Below, piece by piece: positions 18,395 to 27,211 of a DNA stretch of 64,000 bases. This DNA is from Clostridiales bacterium COT073_COT-073 (GTDB lineage: Bacteria; Bacillota; Clostridia; Lachnospirales; Vallitaleaceae), in NCBI GenBank assembly GCA_003858485.1, contig RQYD01000007.1:1-64000 (forward strand), written 5' to 3'. Under the pieces are notes generated by a model, which was not told the origin of the DNA, ran no database searches, and was given only the letters and a program-made list of their open reading frames with translations. A program made the position numbers and the translations under genes. Each line of letters starts with the position of its first letter. Position 1 is the first letter of the stretch.

Positions 18395-18787
18395 TCACCT
18401 GATCTTCTTTCCTATTTTCATCTCTGCTCTCCATTTGGGCGTCTCTCCGTCATCTCCCCAATATTCATCCATTGACATAATCTTCCCATCTTTCATGCTT
18501 ATAAAAGATGTAACATGAACTGATAAATCACTTTCTTTGCTAAACACTCTTGTGACCGTAATTATCAAATTTCCCATTTCTTCTATTCGTTCAACTTCTC
18601 CATCCCATTTCCCGGGATATTCGCAATTTGCCCTGATAAATTCCTCCAAAGTAAACTCTTCATTAGTATTATGCCATCTAATCATGGCTGTTTCCTTAAA
18701 AAAATCCCGTATTTCCTCAGCATTTTGGTCTACAATTGCCTGCCAAAAGTTTTTTATATTCATTTCCATATTCTCTATAAATATCAC
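18395..18787 (-). CDS. SnoaL/NTF2-like protein
   Basis: 130 residues. The small alpha+beta barrel pattern is NFWQAIVDQNAEEIRDFFKETAMIRWH, a central beta region, then FISMKDGKIMSMDEYWGDDGE. This family includes ketosteroid-isomerase-like proteins; the role is unknown. The GTG start overlaps the stop of the preceding gene by four bases with AGAGGATT upstream, showing translational coupling. ATG 18769 is an alternative. Confidence 0.78.
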   Translation of the reverse strand: MIFIENMEMNIKNFWQAIVDQNAEEIRDFFKETAMIRWHNTNEEFTLEEFIRANCEYPGKWDGEVERIEEMGNLIITVTRVFSKESDLSVHVTSFISMKDGKIMSMDEYWGDDGETPKWRAEMKIGKKIR

Positions 18788-19065
18788 TCTAAATCCTCTT
18801 TTGATATCGCAATCGATGGATAATGCAATAATTTGGTCAGGTCCGTATCCAGCGGTACACTGTAAACCATATAATAGTTATCAGAAGGATTATTCCCGGT
18901 CAGCTCCTGTAATTTTTTTCTTGCCAATTCTTTATCATTGGTTGCATAAACTACCGATACCACTCCCAGTTTCCCTTCCTCCGATTTTTCAACACCGCCG
19001 CATAAAATTAATTTCAATGTGTCCTCACCATTTAATCCCAACTGAATATATTCTTCATAATTCAT
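18784..19065 (-). CDS. Hypothetical protein
   Basis: 93 residues, acidic, soluble, no family recognised. It begins MNYEEYIQLGLNGEDTLK, has a beta-rich middle with VVSVVYATND, and ends KEDLE. It has a strong AAGGAGGAAG ribosome site and is translationally coupled to the SnoaL-like gene. A partner role is possible but not shown. Confidence 0.75.
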   Translation of the reverse strand: MNYEEYIQLGLNGEDTLKLILCGGVEKSEEGKLGVVSVVYATNDKELARKKLQELTGNNPSDNYYMVYSVPLDTDLTKLLHYPSIAISKEDLE

Positions 19066-19237
19066 CTTATCTTCCTCCTTATAGCATTATTATACACTTC
19101 TTTCCAGCCTTTTCTATGATGAAACAAGATTCCAGTCGCCGGCAAAAGTTTTTTTAGTAAACAACTCCAACTCTTCGCAATCATTCAATCGATCTGCTAT
19201 TGCAGTACTGTATTCCTAAATATAATAGCACATTATA

Positions 19238-19276
19238 AAACGCAAATGCAACGCATTTTTGCGTTTCATTCGTTTT
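19238..19276. repeat. Second copy of AAACGCAAATG palindrome
   Basis: AAACGCAAATG CAACGCA, a T-rich loop, then TGCGTTTCATTCGTTTT. It matches the palindrome at 9964-10005 except for a two-base loss in the right arm. It sits in the otherwise gene-free stretch 19066-19440 (375 bases), in which I see nothing else apart from the promoter at its right end. Confidence 0.6.
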
Positions 19277-19440
19277 CTCATCCGCTAATTTTGAAGTCTA
19301 GCAAACTTTGATAATAATCTTCCTCAAAATATCATTGAGAATATAAAATATTCTAAAAAACATTTTTATTTATTGTAATATTTTTATTATTCTCTTTTTT
19401 CTTATAACTTTTAAATATATTTATTTGTTTGTTTTGTCAA

Positions 19441-19469
19441 TTGAATCTTTAAAATAAAACGAATATAAT
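19441..19469 (+). promoter_or_regulatory. Promoter of lipoprotein gene
   Basis: TTGAAT (19441-19446), 17-base spacer, TATAAT (19464-19469). The 5' leader is about 30 bases with an AAGGAGGAGG site. Confidence 0.8.
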
Positions 19470-19508
19470 TTTATTGTAATCAAAAAACATGCCCAAAAGG
19501 AGGAGGAA

Positions 19509-20156
19509 ATGAAAAAGATACTTTGCCTTTTATGCGTGCTTATCTGTTTCACAGCCTGCCATTCCAAAACATCTGAGCAAAGTCAGCAAGCTCCTTACTT
19601 TTCAGAAGGCAATGCCGAATTGAAATTTTATGCCGAGGATTTTCAGGATGTTCAGGAAGAAGCTGATTTGGCTGTTGAAGTAGTGGTTTTAAAGGAAAAA
19701 GAAGATACACCAATCGTAACAGAAAACGGAACTACCGGCTATGGCGTTACCAAAACACCGGTAAAAATTATTGCTATTTTAAAAGATAATTTTAATTTTG
19801 CAGTGGATGATGAAATTTATGTATGGGAAAATTATTTTTTAAGAAAAACTCAGAATGGTAAAGAATACTATTCCACCTTAGGTGGTTACCGTCCTATGAT
19901 CATCGGTGAAAAATACTTTTTATTTCTAAAAGAAAACAAAAAAGAACCCTATCAAGATGGATTTTCAATTGTTGGTGTCTATCAGGGGAAATTTGCCGTT
20001 AAGGATTTAAAGCAAGAAATCAGCGCCTCTCCAGATGCTGCCGCCAAAAGCGAAAAAGATCAGCCCGATATTGAATTTGGAGAAGATGACCGGGAAAGAT
20101 ATCTTAAACTGCTGGAACAAGCTAGGGAAAGCCTGAAGGACTATTTAAACAATTAG
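19509..20156 (+). CDS. Putative lipoprotein
   Basis: 215 residues. The signal peptide MKKILCLLCVLICF ends at a lipobox FTAC, so Cys17 is probably lipidated and the protein faces outside the membrane. The body is beta-rich and acidic with no family I can name; it has IVTENGTTGYGVTKTPVKI and a late charged tail. It has its own promoter and terminator on the plus strand and stands alone. Confidence 0.8.
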   Translation: MKKILCLLCVLICFTACHSKTSEQSQQAPYFSEGNAELKFYAEDFQDVQEEADLAVEVVVLKEKEDTPIVTENGTTGYGVTKTPVKIIAILKDNFNFAVDDEIYVWENYFLRKTQNGKEYYSTLGGYRPMIIGEKYFLFLKENKKEPYQDGFSIVGVYQGKFAVKDLKQEISASPDAAAKSEKDQPDIEFGEDDRERYLKLLEQARESLKDYLNN

Positions 20157-20197
20157 CAAAATATTTTTTCTTAATTAATTTTTCTGCTGAATTTTAT

Positions 20198-20233
20198 AAA
20201 GCAGGCTCCAACCGGCTGGGCCTGCTTATTTTT
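20198..20233 (+). terminator. Terminator of lipoprotein gene
   Basis: AAAGCAGGC (20198-20206) pairs with GCCTGCTT (20220-20227), followed by ATTTTTG. Confidence 0.85.
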
Positions 20234-20293
20234 GTATGTTGCTTTTCACCTTTTGACTTGTTCTGCTCTAAATATTAAGTCCAGTATCATAAA

Positions 20294-20391
20294 GGGGCTG
20301 TTGCATTTTGAGATTTTACACAAGATATGGAATATCGTCATCAGAGTTTCCATCAATCACTTGGTAGAAATCTTTATTTTGCAACCGCCCC
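20294..20391 (+). repeat. MITE-like 97-bp element, copy 2
   Basis: 98 bases with imperfect inverted ends GGGGCTGTTGCA (20294-20305) and TGCAACCGCCCC (20380-20391). Both flanks align with the reverse complement of 166-262. It lies just 3' of the Ca2+ ATPase gene and has no reading frame of its own. Confidence 0.55.
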
Positions 20392-20420
20392 ACTCCATAC
20401 ACTCCCTTTTCTTTGCCAAT

Positions 20421-23099
20421 TTATGCTGTTTTCTTTTCCACTGCCCGGCCGATCATCTTGCCAATTTCCGCCACTACCATTGGCACCACCGCCAGTCCGG
20501 CAGCATAAAGGAAATAAGTCAAGGATAATGGTTTGGTTTTAAAAATGGTATTAAATGCCGGTACATAAAGGACCACGAGTAATAGCCCAATTCCAAGTAA
20601 AGCCGATAAATTCAGATAATGATTGCTAAATGGATTCATATTCCAGATGTTCTCTGTTTCCGAACGAGCGCTGTAGGCTCTCAGCATTTCGGCAATGATT
20701 AAGGTTGTGAAACAAAATGTCGTTGCCAGTTCATGATCGTGACTATCAAAGCTATTTCCTAAGCGATAGCTGAGCAAAGTAGCCGCTGCCAGTCCTACAG
20801 ACTGAATCGCCAGCGCTCTGGTCATTCGCTTATCCAAAAGCGGTGCATGCTTATCTCTTGGCTTTTCTTTCATAATACCCTTTTCTCCCTTTTCCAGCCC
20901 AAGCGAGAAGGCCGGGAAAGAGTCGGTCAGAAGATTAATCCAAAGGATTTGCGTTGCCGCCAGCGGAGTTCCCCAGCCGAATAACATGGCTACAAAGATA
21001 ATCAGAATTTCACCAATATTACAAGACAGTAGGAAATTAACCAGTTTGCGGATATTGCTGTAAATGATTCTGCCTTCCTCCACCGCCGCTACAATGCTGG
21101 CAAAATTGTCATCAGTTAAAATCATATTGGCCGCTTCCTTACTGACATCAGTACCGGTAATACCCATGGCGATACCGATATCAGCCTTTTTCAGGGCAGG
21201 CGCATCATTGACACCATCACCGGTCATAGCTGCCACCAAACCATTCGCCTGAATGGCATCGACAATTCGCACCTTATGCTCCGGCGAAACTCTGGCAAAC
21301 ACACTGGTATGCATGACTTTTTCTTTCAGTTGTTCATCTGATAAATCATTAATTTTTGCCCCTTCCATCGCTTCATCATCCTTTTCAATGATGCCTAAAT
21401 CTTTACCAATGGCAGTAGCAGTAATTAAATGGTCACCGGTTATCATCACTGCCCGAACACCGGCCTCTTTAGCTACGGCAATCGCTGCTTTAGCTTCTTC
21501 TCTTGGCGGATCAATCATTCCGCTAAGGCCAACAAAGACTAAATTATTTTCATTTTCTTCCGGGACAGCCTCTTTGGCTACTTCACGAAAAGCATAGCCC
21601 AGCACCCGCAGTGCTTGTTTGGCATAATTAGTATTTTGAGTCAGTAATCTTTCCCTGACTTCGTCATTTAAAGGAAAGATCTCTCCATCTTTCAAATATC
21701 CGGTCGCTCTGGCAATCAATTGATCCGGCGCTCCCTTGGTCAGCAGATAGGTCTTACCATCAATTTCATGCATGGTCGACATCAGTTTACGATCAGAGTC
21801 AAATGGGAACTCTTTAATCCGAACATGTTTATTATTTAAGCTTTCTACCAGACATCCTGCTTTGTTGGCTAAAGTGATGAGCGCTCCCTCTGTCGGATCG
21901 CCAATGACTGCTCCATCTTCAACTTTAGCATCATTACAAAGGCCGGCAATGGTTGCCACCCATTTAAGGGAAGGATTGTTTTTCACATCTACTTTTTCGC
22001 CTTTAGCGTCTAAAATATCACCCTCCGGATAATATCCCGTACCGGTTACTTCATAAATCGTTTCCCCGTCAAAAAGGCTGACCACTGTCATCTTATTTTG
22101 GGTTAAAGTTCCGGTTTTATCCGAACAAATAACCGAAGTGGAGCCTAAAGTTTCGGCTGCACTTAATTGCTTCATGATGGCGTTACGCTTAACCATTCTG
22201 GTCATACCCATCGCCAGCACTACAGTCACAACAGCAGGCAAGCCCTCCGGAATAGCAGCCACCGCCAGTGCCACCGCTGTCATAAAGATATCGAGTGGCT
22301 TCATCCCTTGGATCATGCCCAAAATAAAGATGATAACTGCTACCACAATACATATCACACCCAAGATCTTGCCAAAACCCTCTAAATTCTTTTGCAGAGG
22401 AGTTTTTTCCTCAGTTGCCTGATTCAGCATATTGGCGATATGACCGATTTCCGTTTCCATACCGGTACCGACTACTATCGCTTTTCCCCTACCGTAGGTA
22501 ACAATGGTACTCATATATGCCATATTAAAGCGGTCTCCCAGCGGCACTCCCTCTTCAATCGTCACATTGCTGTCCTTTTCCACCGGAACGGATTCACCGG
22601 TCAAAGCTGCTTCATCAATCTTTAAGTTAATACTTTCCAGCAAATAAACATCTGCCGGTACATAGTCACCGGTTTCCAAAATAACGATATCACCCGGTAC
22701 CAGGTCGGTGGATGGCACTTCCATATTTTGTCCGCCCCGAATAACTTTTGCTTTTGGCGAAGACATCTGCTTTAAAGCAGCCAGTGCCTTACCGGCTTTA
22801 TTTTCCTGGTAAGTTCCCAAAATTGCATTCAGCACCACGATCGCCAGAATGATCACGCCTTCGATCCATTCTCCCAATGCCATTGAAATTCCGGCTGCAA
22901 TAATCAATATAATAATCATTACATCTTTAAATTGCTCGAATAAGATCTGCCAAATGCTTTTGCCATCGGTTTCCTGCAATTTATTTTCACCATACTTTGT
23001 CAGCCTATTCTTGACTTCTTCTTGTGATAGGCCTTGTTCCTTGCTGACAGAAAGACTGCTTAAAATCTCGCTTTCTGATTTTGTATATGCGTTTTTCAA
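20421..23099 (-). CDS. P-type Ca2+-transporting ATPase
   Basis: 892 residues, close to the usual length of bacterial SERCA-like pumps. Motifs in order: TGES actuator loop (about 167), PEGLP in TM4 (284-288), DKTGTLT with phosphorylated Asp327, KGAPD in the nucleotide domain, and MITGDH and GDGVNDAPAL in the hinge. The C-terminal six membrane segments follow. PEGLP and overall layout point to type IIA calcium export. The start is TTG 23099 with GAGGAGG upstream. It appears monocistronic. Confidence 0.93.
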   Translation of the reverse strand: MKNAYTKSESEILSSLSVSKEQGLSQEEVKNRLTKYGENKLQETDGKSIWQILFEQFKDVMIIILIIAAGISMALGEWIEGVIILAIVVLNAILGTYQENKAGKALAALKQMSSPKAKVIRGGQNMEVPSTDLVPGDIVILETGDYVPADVYLLESINLKIDEAALTGESVPVEKDSNVTIEEGVPLGDRFNMAYMSTIVTYGRGKAIVVGTGMETEIGHIANMLNQATEEKTPLQKNLEGFGKILGVICIVVAVIIFILGMIQGMKPLDIFMTAVALAVAAIPEGLPAVVTVVLAMGMTRMVKRNAIMKQLSAAETLGSTSVICSDKTGTLTQNKMTVVSLFDGETIYEVTGTGYYPEGDILDAKGEKVDVKNNPSLKWVATIAGLCNDAKVEDGAVIGDPTEGALITLANKAGCLVESLNNKHVRIKEFPFDSDRKLMSTMHEIDGKTYLLTKGAPDQLIARATGYLKDGEIFPLNDEVRERLLTQNTNYAKQALRVLGYAFREVAKEAVPEENENNLVFVGLSGMIDPPREEAKAAIAVAKEAGVRAVMITGDHLITATAIGKDLGIIEKDDEAMEGAKINDLSDEQLKEKVMHTSVFARVSPEHKVRIVDAIQANGLVAAMTGDGVNDAPALKKADIGIAMGITGTDVSKEAANMILTDDNFASIVAAVEEGRIIYSNIRKLVNFLLSCNIGEILIIFVAMLFGWGTPLAATQILWINLLTDSFPAFSLGLEKGEKGIMKEKPRDKHAPLLDKRMTRALAIQSVGLAAATLLSYRLGNSFDSHDHELATTFCFTTLIIAEMLRAYSARSETENIWNMNPFSNHYLNLSALLGIGLLLVVLYVPAFNTIFKTKPLSLTYFLYAAGLAVVPMVVAEIGKMIGRAVEKKTA

Positions 23100-23357
23100 T
23101 CAGTTGCCTCCTCATTTACAATATTTATAATGTCCATATGATTATCTTATAAGTTATCGGGCTTGTCAATAAAAAAATATACAAGTATTCTCTTATCCTT
23201 TTCCATCACTTTTCATTCCGGCTTTGGAAGATTTTCTCCAGACGGATTATCTAGCCGAAAAGGGATCGCTTGTTCTCTCGTCGCTTAGCTTAAAAATATA
23301 TTAAAAATTCCAATAAAGGAATTTCTTTATGCTGGTGATTTAGATGATACCTCATTT
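23100..23357. other. Intergenic region between Ca2+ ATPase and glyA
   Basis: AT-rich leader of the ATPase gene, with TATAAT-like boxes near 23110-23135. No gene, RNA or repeat recognised in the rest. Confidence 0.5.
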
Positions 23358-23402
23358 ACAAAAAGGACATACGAGCCCGAATACATAGGCTCCTATGTCC
23401 TT
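23358..23402 (-). terminator. glyA terminator
   Basis: On the minus strand AAGGACATA plus GAGCC pairs with GGCTC plus TATGTCC, followed by TTTTTG. Confidence 0.85.
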
Positions 23403-23424
23403 GATCATTATCGTTTATCCGCTT

Positions 23425-24660
23425 TTATTGATACATTGGATATTTTTCCGTAATCTCTGCGGTCAATGCCCTGGCTTTTTCCTTATTGCCTTCAAAGTCA
23501 GTCAGCACAAGGGAAATAATTTCGGCAATCTTATCCATATCTTCCTCTTTCAGCCCGCGAGTAGTCGCTGCCGGCGTACCCAGACGAATACCACTGGTGA
23601 CAAATGGACTTTCCGGATCAAACGGAATGGCATTTTTATTGCAAGTAATATTAACCTCATCCAAGCGATGCTCGACCTCTTTGCCGGTTTGCCCGAAGCT
23701 TCTCAGGTCAACCAGTATCAAATGATTGTCCGTACCGCCGGAAACCATATTGATATTGCGTTTTCTAAGTCCTTCTTCCAGGGCTTTGGCATTCCTGATA
23801 ACTTGTGCTTGGTATTCCTTAAACTCCGGCTGCATGGCTTCTAAGAAACTGACGGCCTTGGCTGCAATCACATGCATTAAAGGGCCGCCTTGAATACCGG
23901 GAAAAACCGCTTTATCAATGGCTTTACCATATTTTTCCTTACATAAGATCATACCACCTCTGGGGCCACGCAAAGTCTTGTGAGTGGTGGTAGTGACCAC
24001 ATCGGCAAACGGAAACGGACTTGGGTGCAATCCTGCTGCAATCAGCCCCGCAATATGAGCCATATCCACCATGAAAATTGCTCCTACTTCGTCCGCAATC
24101 TCACGAAACTTTTTAAAATCAATGGTTCGGGAATAGGCACTGGCACCGGCTAAAATCAGTTTCGGCTTATGCTCTAATGCGATTTGTCGGCATAGTTCAT
24201 AATCAATATAGCCATTTTCATCGACATGATAAGGTACAATATTATAATGCTTACCGGAGAAATTAACCGGACTGCCATGTGTTAAGTGTCCGCCATGGGC
24301 AAGGTTCATTCCCATAATGGTATCACCCACTTCTAGGAGAGCAAAAAATACCGCCATATTCGCTTGTGCTCCGGAATGAGGCTGTACATTGGCATACTCT
24401 GCACCAAAAATCTCCTTTGCTCTTTCAATCGCCAGACTTTCCGCTACATCCACACATTGGCAGCCGCCATAATAGCGTCTGCCGGGATACCCCTCCGCAT
24501 ATTTATTGGTCAGGTGATTCCCCATTGCTTCCATTACCGCTTCCGATACAAAGTTTTCCGAAGCAATCAATTCAATATTTCTTTGTTGTCTGGCAAGCTC
24601 CGCATCCATCATTTCAGCAATTTGCGGATCCAGTTTACGCACTTTTTCCCATGAAACCAT
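23425..24660 (-). CDS. glyA: Serine hydroxymethyltransferase
   Basis: 411 residues, full length. It interconverts serine and glycine with tetrahydrofolate and supplies one-carbon units. IASENFVS near the start, [22 protein letters not shown] and the PLP-lysine motif [14 protein letters not shown] (Lys228) are all intact. Two inverted CGAACATT boxes upstream indicate PurR-type control, as known for glyA of Bacillus subtilis. It is followed by its own terminator. Confidence 0.97.
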   Translation of the reverse strand: MVSWEKVRKLDPQIAEMMDAELARQQRNIELIASENFVSEAVMEAMGNHLTNKYAEGYPGRRYYGGCQCVDVAESLAIERAKEIFGAEYANVQPHSGAQANMAVFFALLEVGDTIMGMNLAHGGHLTHGSPVNFSGKHYNIVPYHVDENGYIDYELCRQIALEHKPKLILAGASAYSRTIDFKKFREIADEVGAIFMVDMAHIAGLIAAGLHPSPFPFADVVTTTTHKTLRGPRGGMILCKEKYGKAIDKAVFPGIQGGPLMHVIAAKAVSFLEAMQPEFKEYQAQVIRNAKALEEGLRKRNINMVSGGTDNHLILVDLRSFGQTGKEVEHRLDEVNITCNKNAIPFDPESPFVTSGIRLGTPAATTRGLKEEDMDKIAEIISLVLTDFEGNKEKARALTAEITEKYPMYQ

Positions 24661-24760
24661 AGTATTTTCCTTTCTTTTCCTGCCCCTATTGTTTTCAAAG
24701 CAAATAAAAATCTAATTGCCCCTATTTGACAGAGTAAATTACTGTATTTTTAACCAATGC

Positions 24761-24829
24761 CGAACATTGTTTTTGTTTTTTCAGATAATGTTCGCTTTTT
24801 ATTATACAAGACTTTTTATCTTTTGACAA
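24761..24829 (-). promoter_or_regulatory. glyA promoter with inverted PurBox-like sites
   Basis: Minus-strand -35 TTGTCA (24824-24829), 17-base spacer, -10 TATAAT (24801-24806). Downstream are CGAACATT boxes in inverted orientation (24787-24794 and 24761-24768) separated by 18 bases. The CGAAC core and spacing resemble Firmicutes PurR sites. Binding just downstream of the -10 would repress initiation. Confidence 0.75.
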
Positions 24830-24889
24830 TCCTTAAAGTAATAGTTGGTGAAATATTTCTGCCATTAAAACAAAAGCCTTACGTTTACC

Positions 24890-25005
24890 GGAATATTTTT
24901 ATGAATACTTTAAGGTCGTACTCATCCTCAATTTTCTCAAGTATAGTAGTTCGAATAACTTCAGATAGACTAGTATTAAAATGCTTAACATTTGGTCTGG
25001 TACGT
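24890..25005 (-). pseudogene. RelB-type antitoxin remnant
   Basis: The minus strand encodes a frame with SLSEVIRTTILEKIEDEYDLKVF. This closely matches the antitoxin at 57373-57597 (SLSEIIRTTMLEKIENEYDLKVF). Just upstream, in another frame, VPDQMLSI corresponds to its VPEKELNI. So there is a frameshift and a short deletion, and the C-terminal part and the toxin are missing. About 15 bases further upstream lies an ACAACAGCC motif like the end of the 97-bp MITE. Confidence 0.75.
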
Positions 25006-25079
25006 TGAAGCAATAGGGGATGTTTTTACAACAGCCATTTATATGAGATCTCCATTATAGCAGTGTCTGCCCCCTCCAA

Positions 25080-25215
25080 GCCCTGTCATAATTTTTGGAA
25101 GGTCGTCGACTGTTCGAAGCGACCGGAGGGAGCAAGTTTCAACGTACCTTCCAAAAGTTATGATAAAATTAGGGTGTATGACAGCTCTTGGGTGCATCTC
25201 TCTATAAATTCTAAA
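25080..25215. repeat. Long imperfect hairpin 3' of a small gene
   Basis: Arms of 18 bases, TCATAATTTTTGGAAGGT (25086-25103) and ACCTTCCAAAAGTTATGA (25146-25163), match except for one G:T pair. The loop contains TCGAAGCGACCGGAGGGAG. The right end carries TCTAAATTTTA, similar to the core of other repeats here. It begins a few bases after the stop of the gene at 25221. Confidence 0.65.
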
Positions 25216-25220
25216 TTTTA

Positions 25221-25442
25221 CTATTGAACATCGTTATAAATATCAATACCCAAAATATTGATAATCATTCCCTCTTCATACTCCTTTTCCGATTCAAGAG
25301 GTGCTAATCTATGAACCTTTGAAACACTATAAAGTAAAGCCTGATACTTCACCGTTCCCCCATCTTTTAATCGCATCGGAATTGGTACAAGAAGAATAAT
25401 AACTAAAATCACGCATATAGCAAGCACAATTCGTTTTTTCAT
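25221..25442 (-). CDS. Small membrane-anchored hypothetical protein
   Basis: 73 residues. A single N-terminal hydrophobic segment (RIVLAICVILVIILLVPIP) is followed by a short extracytoplasmic domain, RLKDGGTVKYQALLYSVSKVHRL. Similar small proteins with a KDGGT-Y-A-LY pattern are common in Clostridia, function unknown. Strong RBS GAAGGAGGG. Confidence 0.8.
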   Translation of the reverse strand: MKKRIVLAICVILVIILLVPIPMRLKDGGTVKYQALLYSVSKVHRLAPLESEKEYEEGMIINILGIDIYNDVQ

Positions 25443-25464
25443 ATCCGAATCCCTCCTTCAACTT

Positions 25465-25680
25465 CTATACTTTTACTGATTTGGTTGCAACATATGTTTT
25501 AATATTCAATTCATGAAGTCTTCCAAAACCATTGGTATCTTCGTATAAATCAAGTAATGTAAATCCTGCTTTCAATTGCCCACCTATCTGTTCTGCAATA
25601 TTATGCGAAAATTGCATGCCTGCATTTTCTTTTATTAAGTACTCTCTGGCGGCTTTGTCTTTTAATGGATTAAATGATAT
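25465..25680 (-). pseudogene. SAM-dependent methyltransferase, C-terminal remnant
   Basis: An open frame of about 72 codons ending at 25465-25467, too late in its family to have a start. It contains EYLIKENAGMQFSHNIAEQIGGQLKAGF, then LYEDTNGFGRLHELNIKTYVATKS. This is the typical end of class I methyltransferases of Firmicutes. The SAM-binding half is missing and replaced by a hairpin (25685-25740). Confidence 0.8.
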
Positions 25681-25684
25681 TTAG

Positions 25685-25740
25685 TCTGAAGGTGAAGTAC
25701 GGCAAAATGTAAACTATCTTGCGCACTTCACCTTCAAAGT
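25685..25740. repeat. Short hairpin with GCGCACTTCA module
   Basis: GAAGGTGAAGT (25688-25698) pairs perfectly with ACTTCACCTTC (25725-25735). The loop has TTGCGC, as in the closing stem of the 144-bp repeat. It sits between the broken methyltransferase and the 3' end of the GAF gene, exactly at the breakpoint of the former. Confidence 0.7.
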
Positions 25741-25762
25741 ATGAACCCCTTTAAAATTCTCT

Positions 25763-26293
25763 TTATTTCCCTGCTTCCAGCATCAAAATCTTTAAGTCCT
25801 TTTCTAATGAACTTTGGAATTCTTTTAATAATAATTTTTGCGTTTCCGTTAAATCCATCGGATTGTCATCCAGCACACAAATCGTGCCGAAGAATTCCCC
25901 ATCCGGCCATTTCACCGGTAAGCCATAATAGGAAATCATATCAATCTTCACATCCGGATTGTCCTTCCAGGCTTCCAAGGTTCTGGCATCGACAATCGAA
26001 AGTTCATTATCGGTGCCAATAACAGTTTCACAATAAAGGCCATGGCAAAGATAATCATTACCCCCAACCATATATGGATTGGATTCATTTTCACTCATTA
26101 AAAATACCTGCATTGCCTCAGGAGTGATTTCCATAATTAATCCAGCTCTAACACCTGTAAAATCAGTAATCAAATTGGCAATATTTTGCCAGCCTTTTTT
26201 CATGTCACCATCCACTCTTGGCTTGCCTTCGCTGGTAATTGGTACTTCCTTAAATGAGCCATCCGAACGTAATTTTACTTTTACAGTTTTCAT
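25763..26293 (-). CDS. GAF-domain protein
   Basis: 176 residues. It has a GAF pattern: WQNIANLITDFTGVRAGLIMEI, a long beta-alpha core with CHGLYCETVIG, LSIVDARTL, and PVKWPDGEFFGTICVLDD, then a C-terminal helix FQSSLEKDLKILML. No output domain follows, so it is a stand-alone sensor-like protein of unknown ligand. The start ATG 26293 follows GGAGAG. Confidence 0.85.
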   Translation of the reverse strand: MKTVKVKLRSDGSFKEVPITSEGKPRVDGDMKKGWQNIANLITDFTGVRAGLIMEITPEAMQVFLMSENESNPYMVGGNDYLCHGLYCETVIGTDNELSIVDARTLEAWKDNPDVKIDMISYYGLPVKWPDGEFFGTICVLDDNPMDLTETQKLLLKEFQSSLEKDLKILMLEAGK

Positions 26294-26538
26294 AAACTCT
26301 CCTTTCAAGATATGTTAAAAATATTTTCTGTTTTTATCTCCTTAATTAAAAGGAACTATCCGCATAATTGCTATCATCCGATATATTCTATAAATGAAAT
26401 ATATTACTCCATTTCCCTAGCCACAAGATACTTACGGTTTTTAAGGCTATATACGAAAAATAATTACCACCGTCAGCATAAAGCCACTCCTCAGCCTTGC
26501 TATTTTTGATTCCTCATAGAATATTAAACACTTTAATG

Positions 26539-27015
26539 TTATGTTTTTAATAATGAATATCCATCCTCGTCTACCCAAATGGCTATCTCATCTCCAATTT
26601 TATAAGGGGGTTTTTCCCAAAATAAATTGCTTTTCTGGTAAAATTCCATTTCATTATGCATATAACTATAATATACTCGATAGGGAGATTTTTTACCAGG
26701 ATTTTTTCCATATAATATGTTTTTCATCTTCACAACGTTTTCCACTGTTGCGGCAATCACTCTTCCTCTTTGCATCATTTCCTGCTCTCGCATTTTTTTA
26801 CGGCTTACCATTATTTTTAGAATCATTGTGATTACCCCAAAGAAAATTCCGATCCCCAAAAATACAGCCCCAATCGTTGCACTTTCCTGAATAATAGAAT
26901 GTGCTGTCGGTTTTAATAAATTAAAGTAGCCTAAAGTTCCTAAACTCAAAAATACAATACTCATTATGAAAAAAACAATCACATAGATTTCTATGACATA
27001 TTTTGGCTGTTTCAT
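26539..27015 (-). CDS. DUF3592-like membrane protein
   Basis: 158 residues. Two N-terminal hydrophobic segments (VIVFFIMSIVFLSLGTLGYF and ATIGAVFLGIGIFFGVITMIL) precede a soluble domain, RVIAATVENVVKMKN through YYSYMHNEMEFYQKSN. This two-helix plus beta-domain layout is typical of DUF3592. Function unknown. RBS AAGGAAAGGAC. Confidence 0.72.
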   Translation of the reverse strand: MKQPKYVIEIYVIVFFIMSIVFLSLGTLGYFNLLKPTAHSIIQESATIGAVFLGIGIFFGVITMILKIMVSRKKMREQEMMQRGRVIAATVENVVKMKNILYGKNPGKKSPYRVYYSYMHNEMEFYQKSNLFWEKPPYKIGDEIAIWVDEDGYSLLKT

Positions 27016-27089
27016 TCTAAAGTCCTTTCCTTATTTTCCCAAAATACACTCTGTGTCATCATACTGTTGCCCTTTCAAAGTTAGAGCTT

Positions 27090-27210
27090 TAACAGGAAGT
27101 TGCCACCGTCAGACCAATCGCATTTGCCACACTTCGTAGTTACATCGCCTTTCGCAACCGGATCTGTAAGATTGCTTTCAGAACACATGTACTTATACTT
27201 GACGCGTCAC
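27090..27210. repeat. Degenerate copy of CACCGTCAGAC repeat
   Basis: Begins TGCCACCGTCAGACCAA, then CGCATTTGCC and TTTCGCAACCGG, matching module 2 and the downstream CGCAAC segments of copies at 37.0 and 33.3 kb. The right arm of the outer stem is lost. It lies directly 3' of the methyltransferase gene at 27212. Confidence 0.6.
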
Positions 27211-27211
27211 C

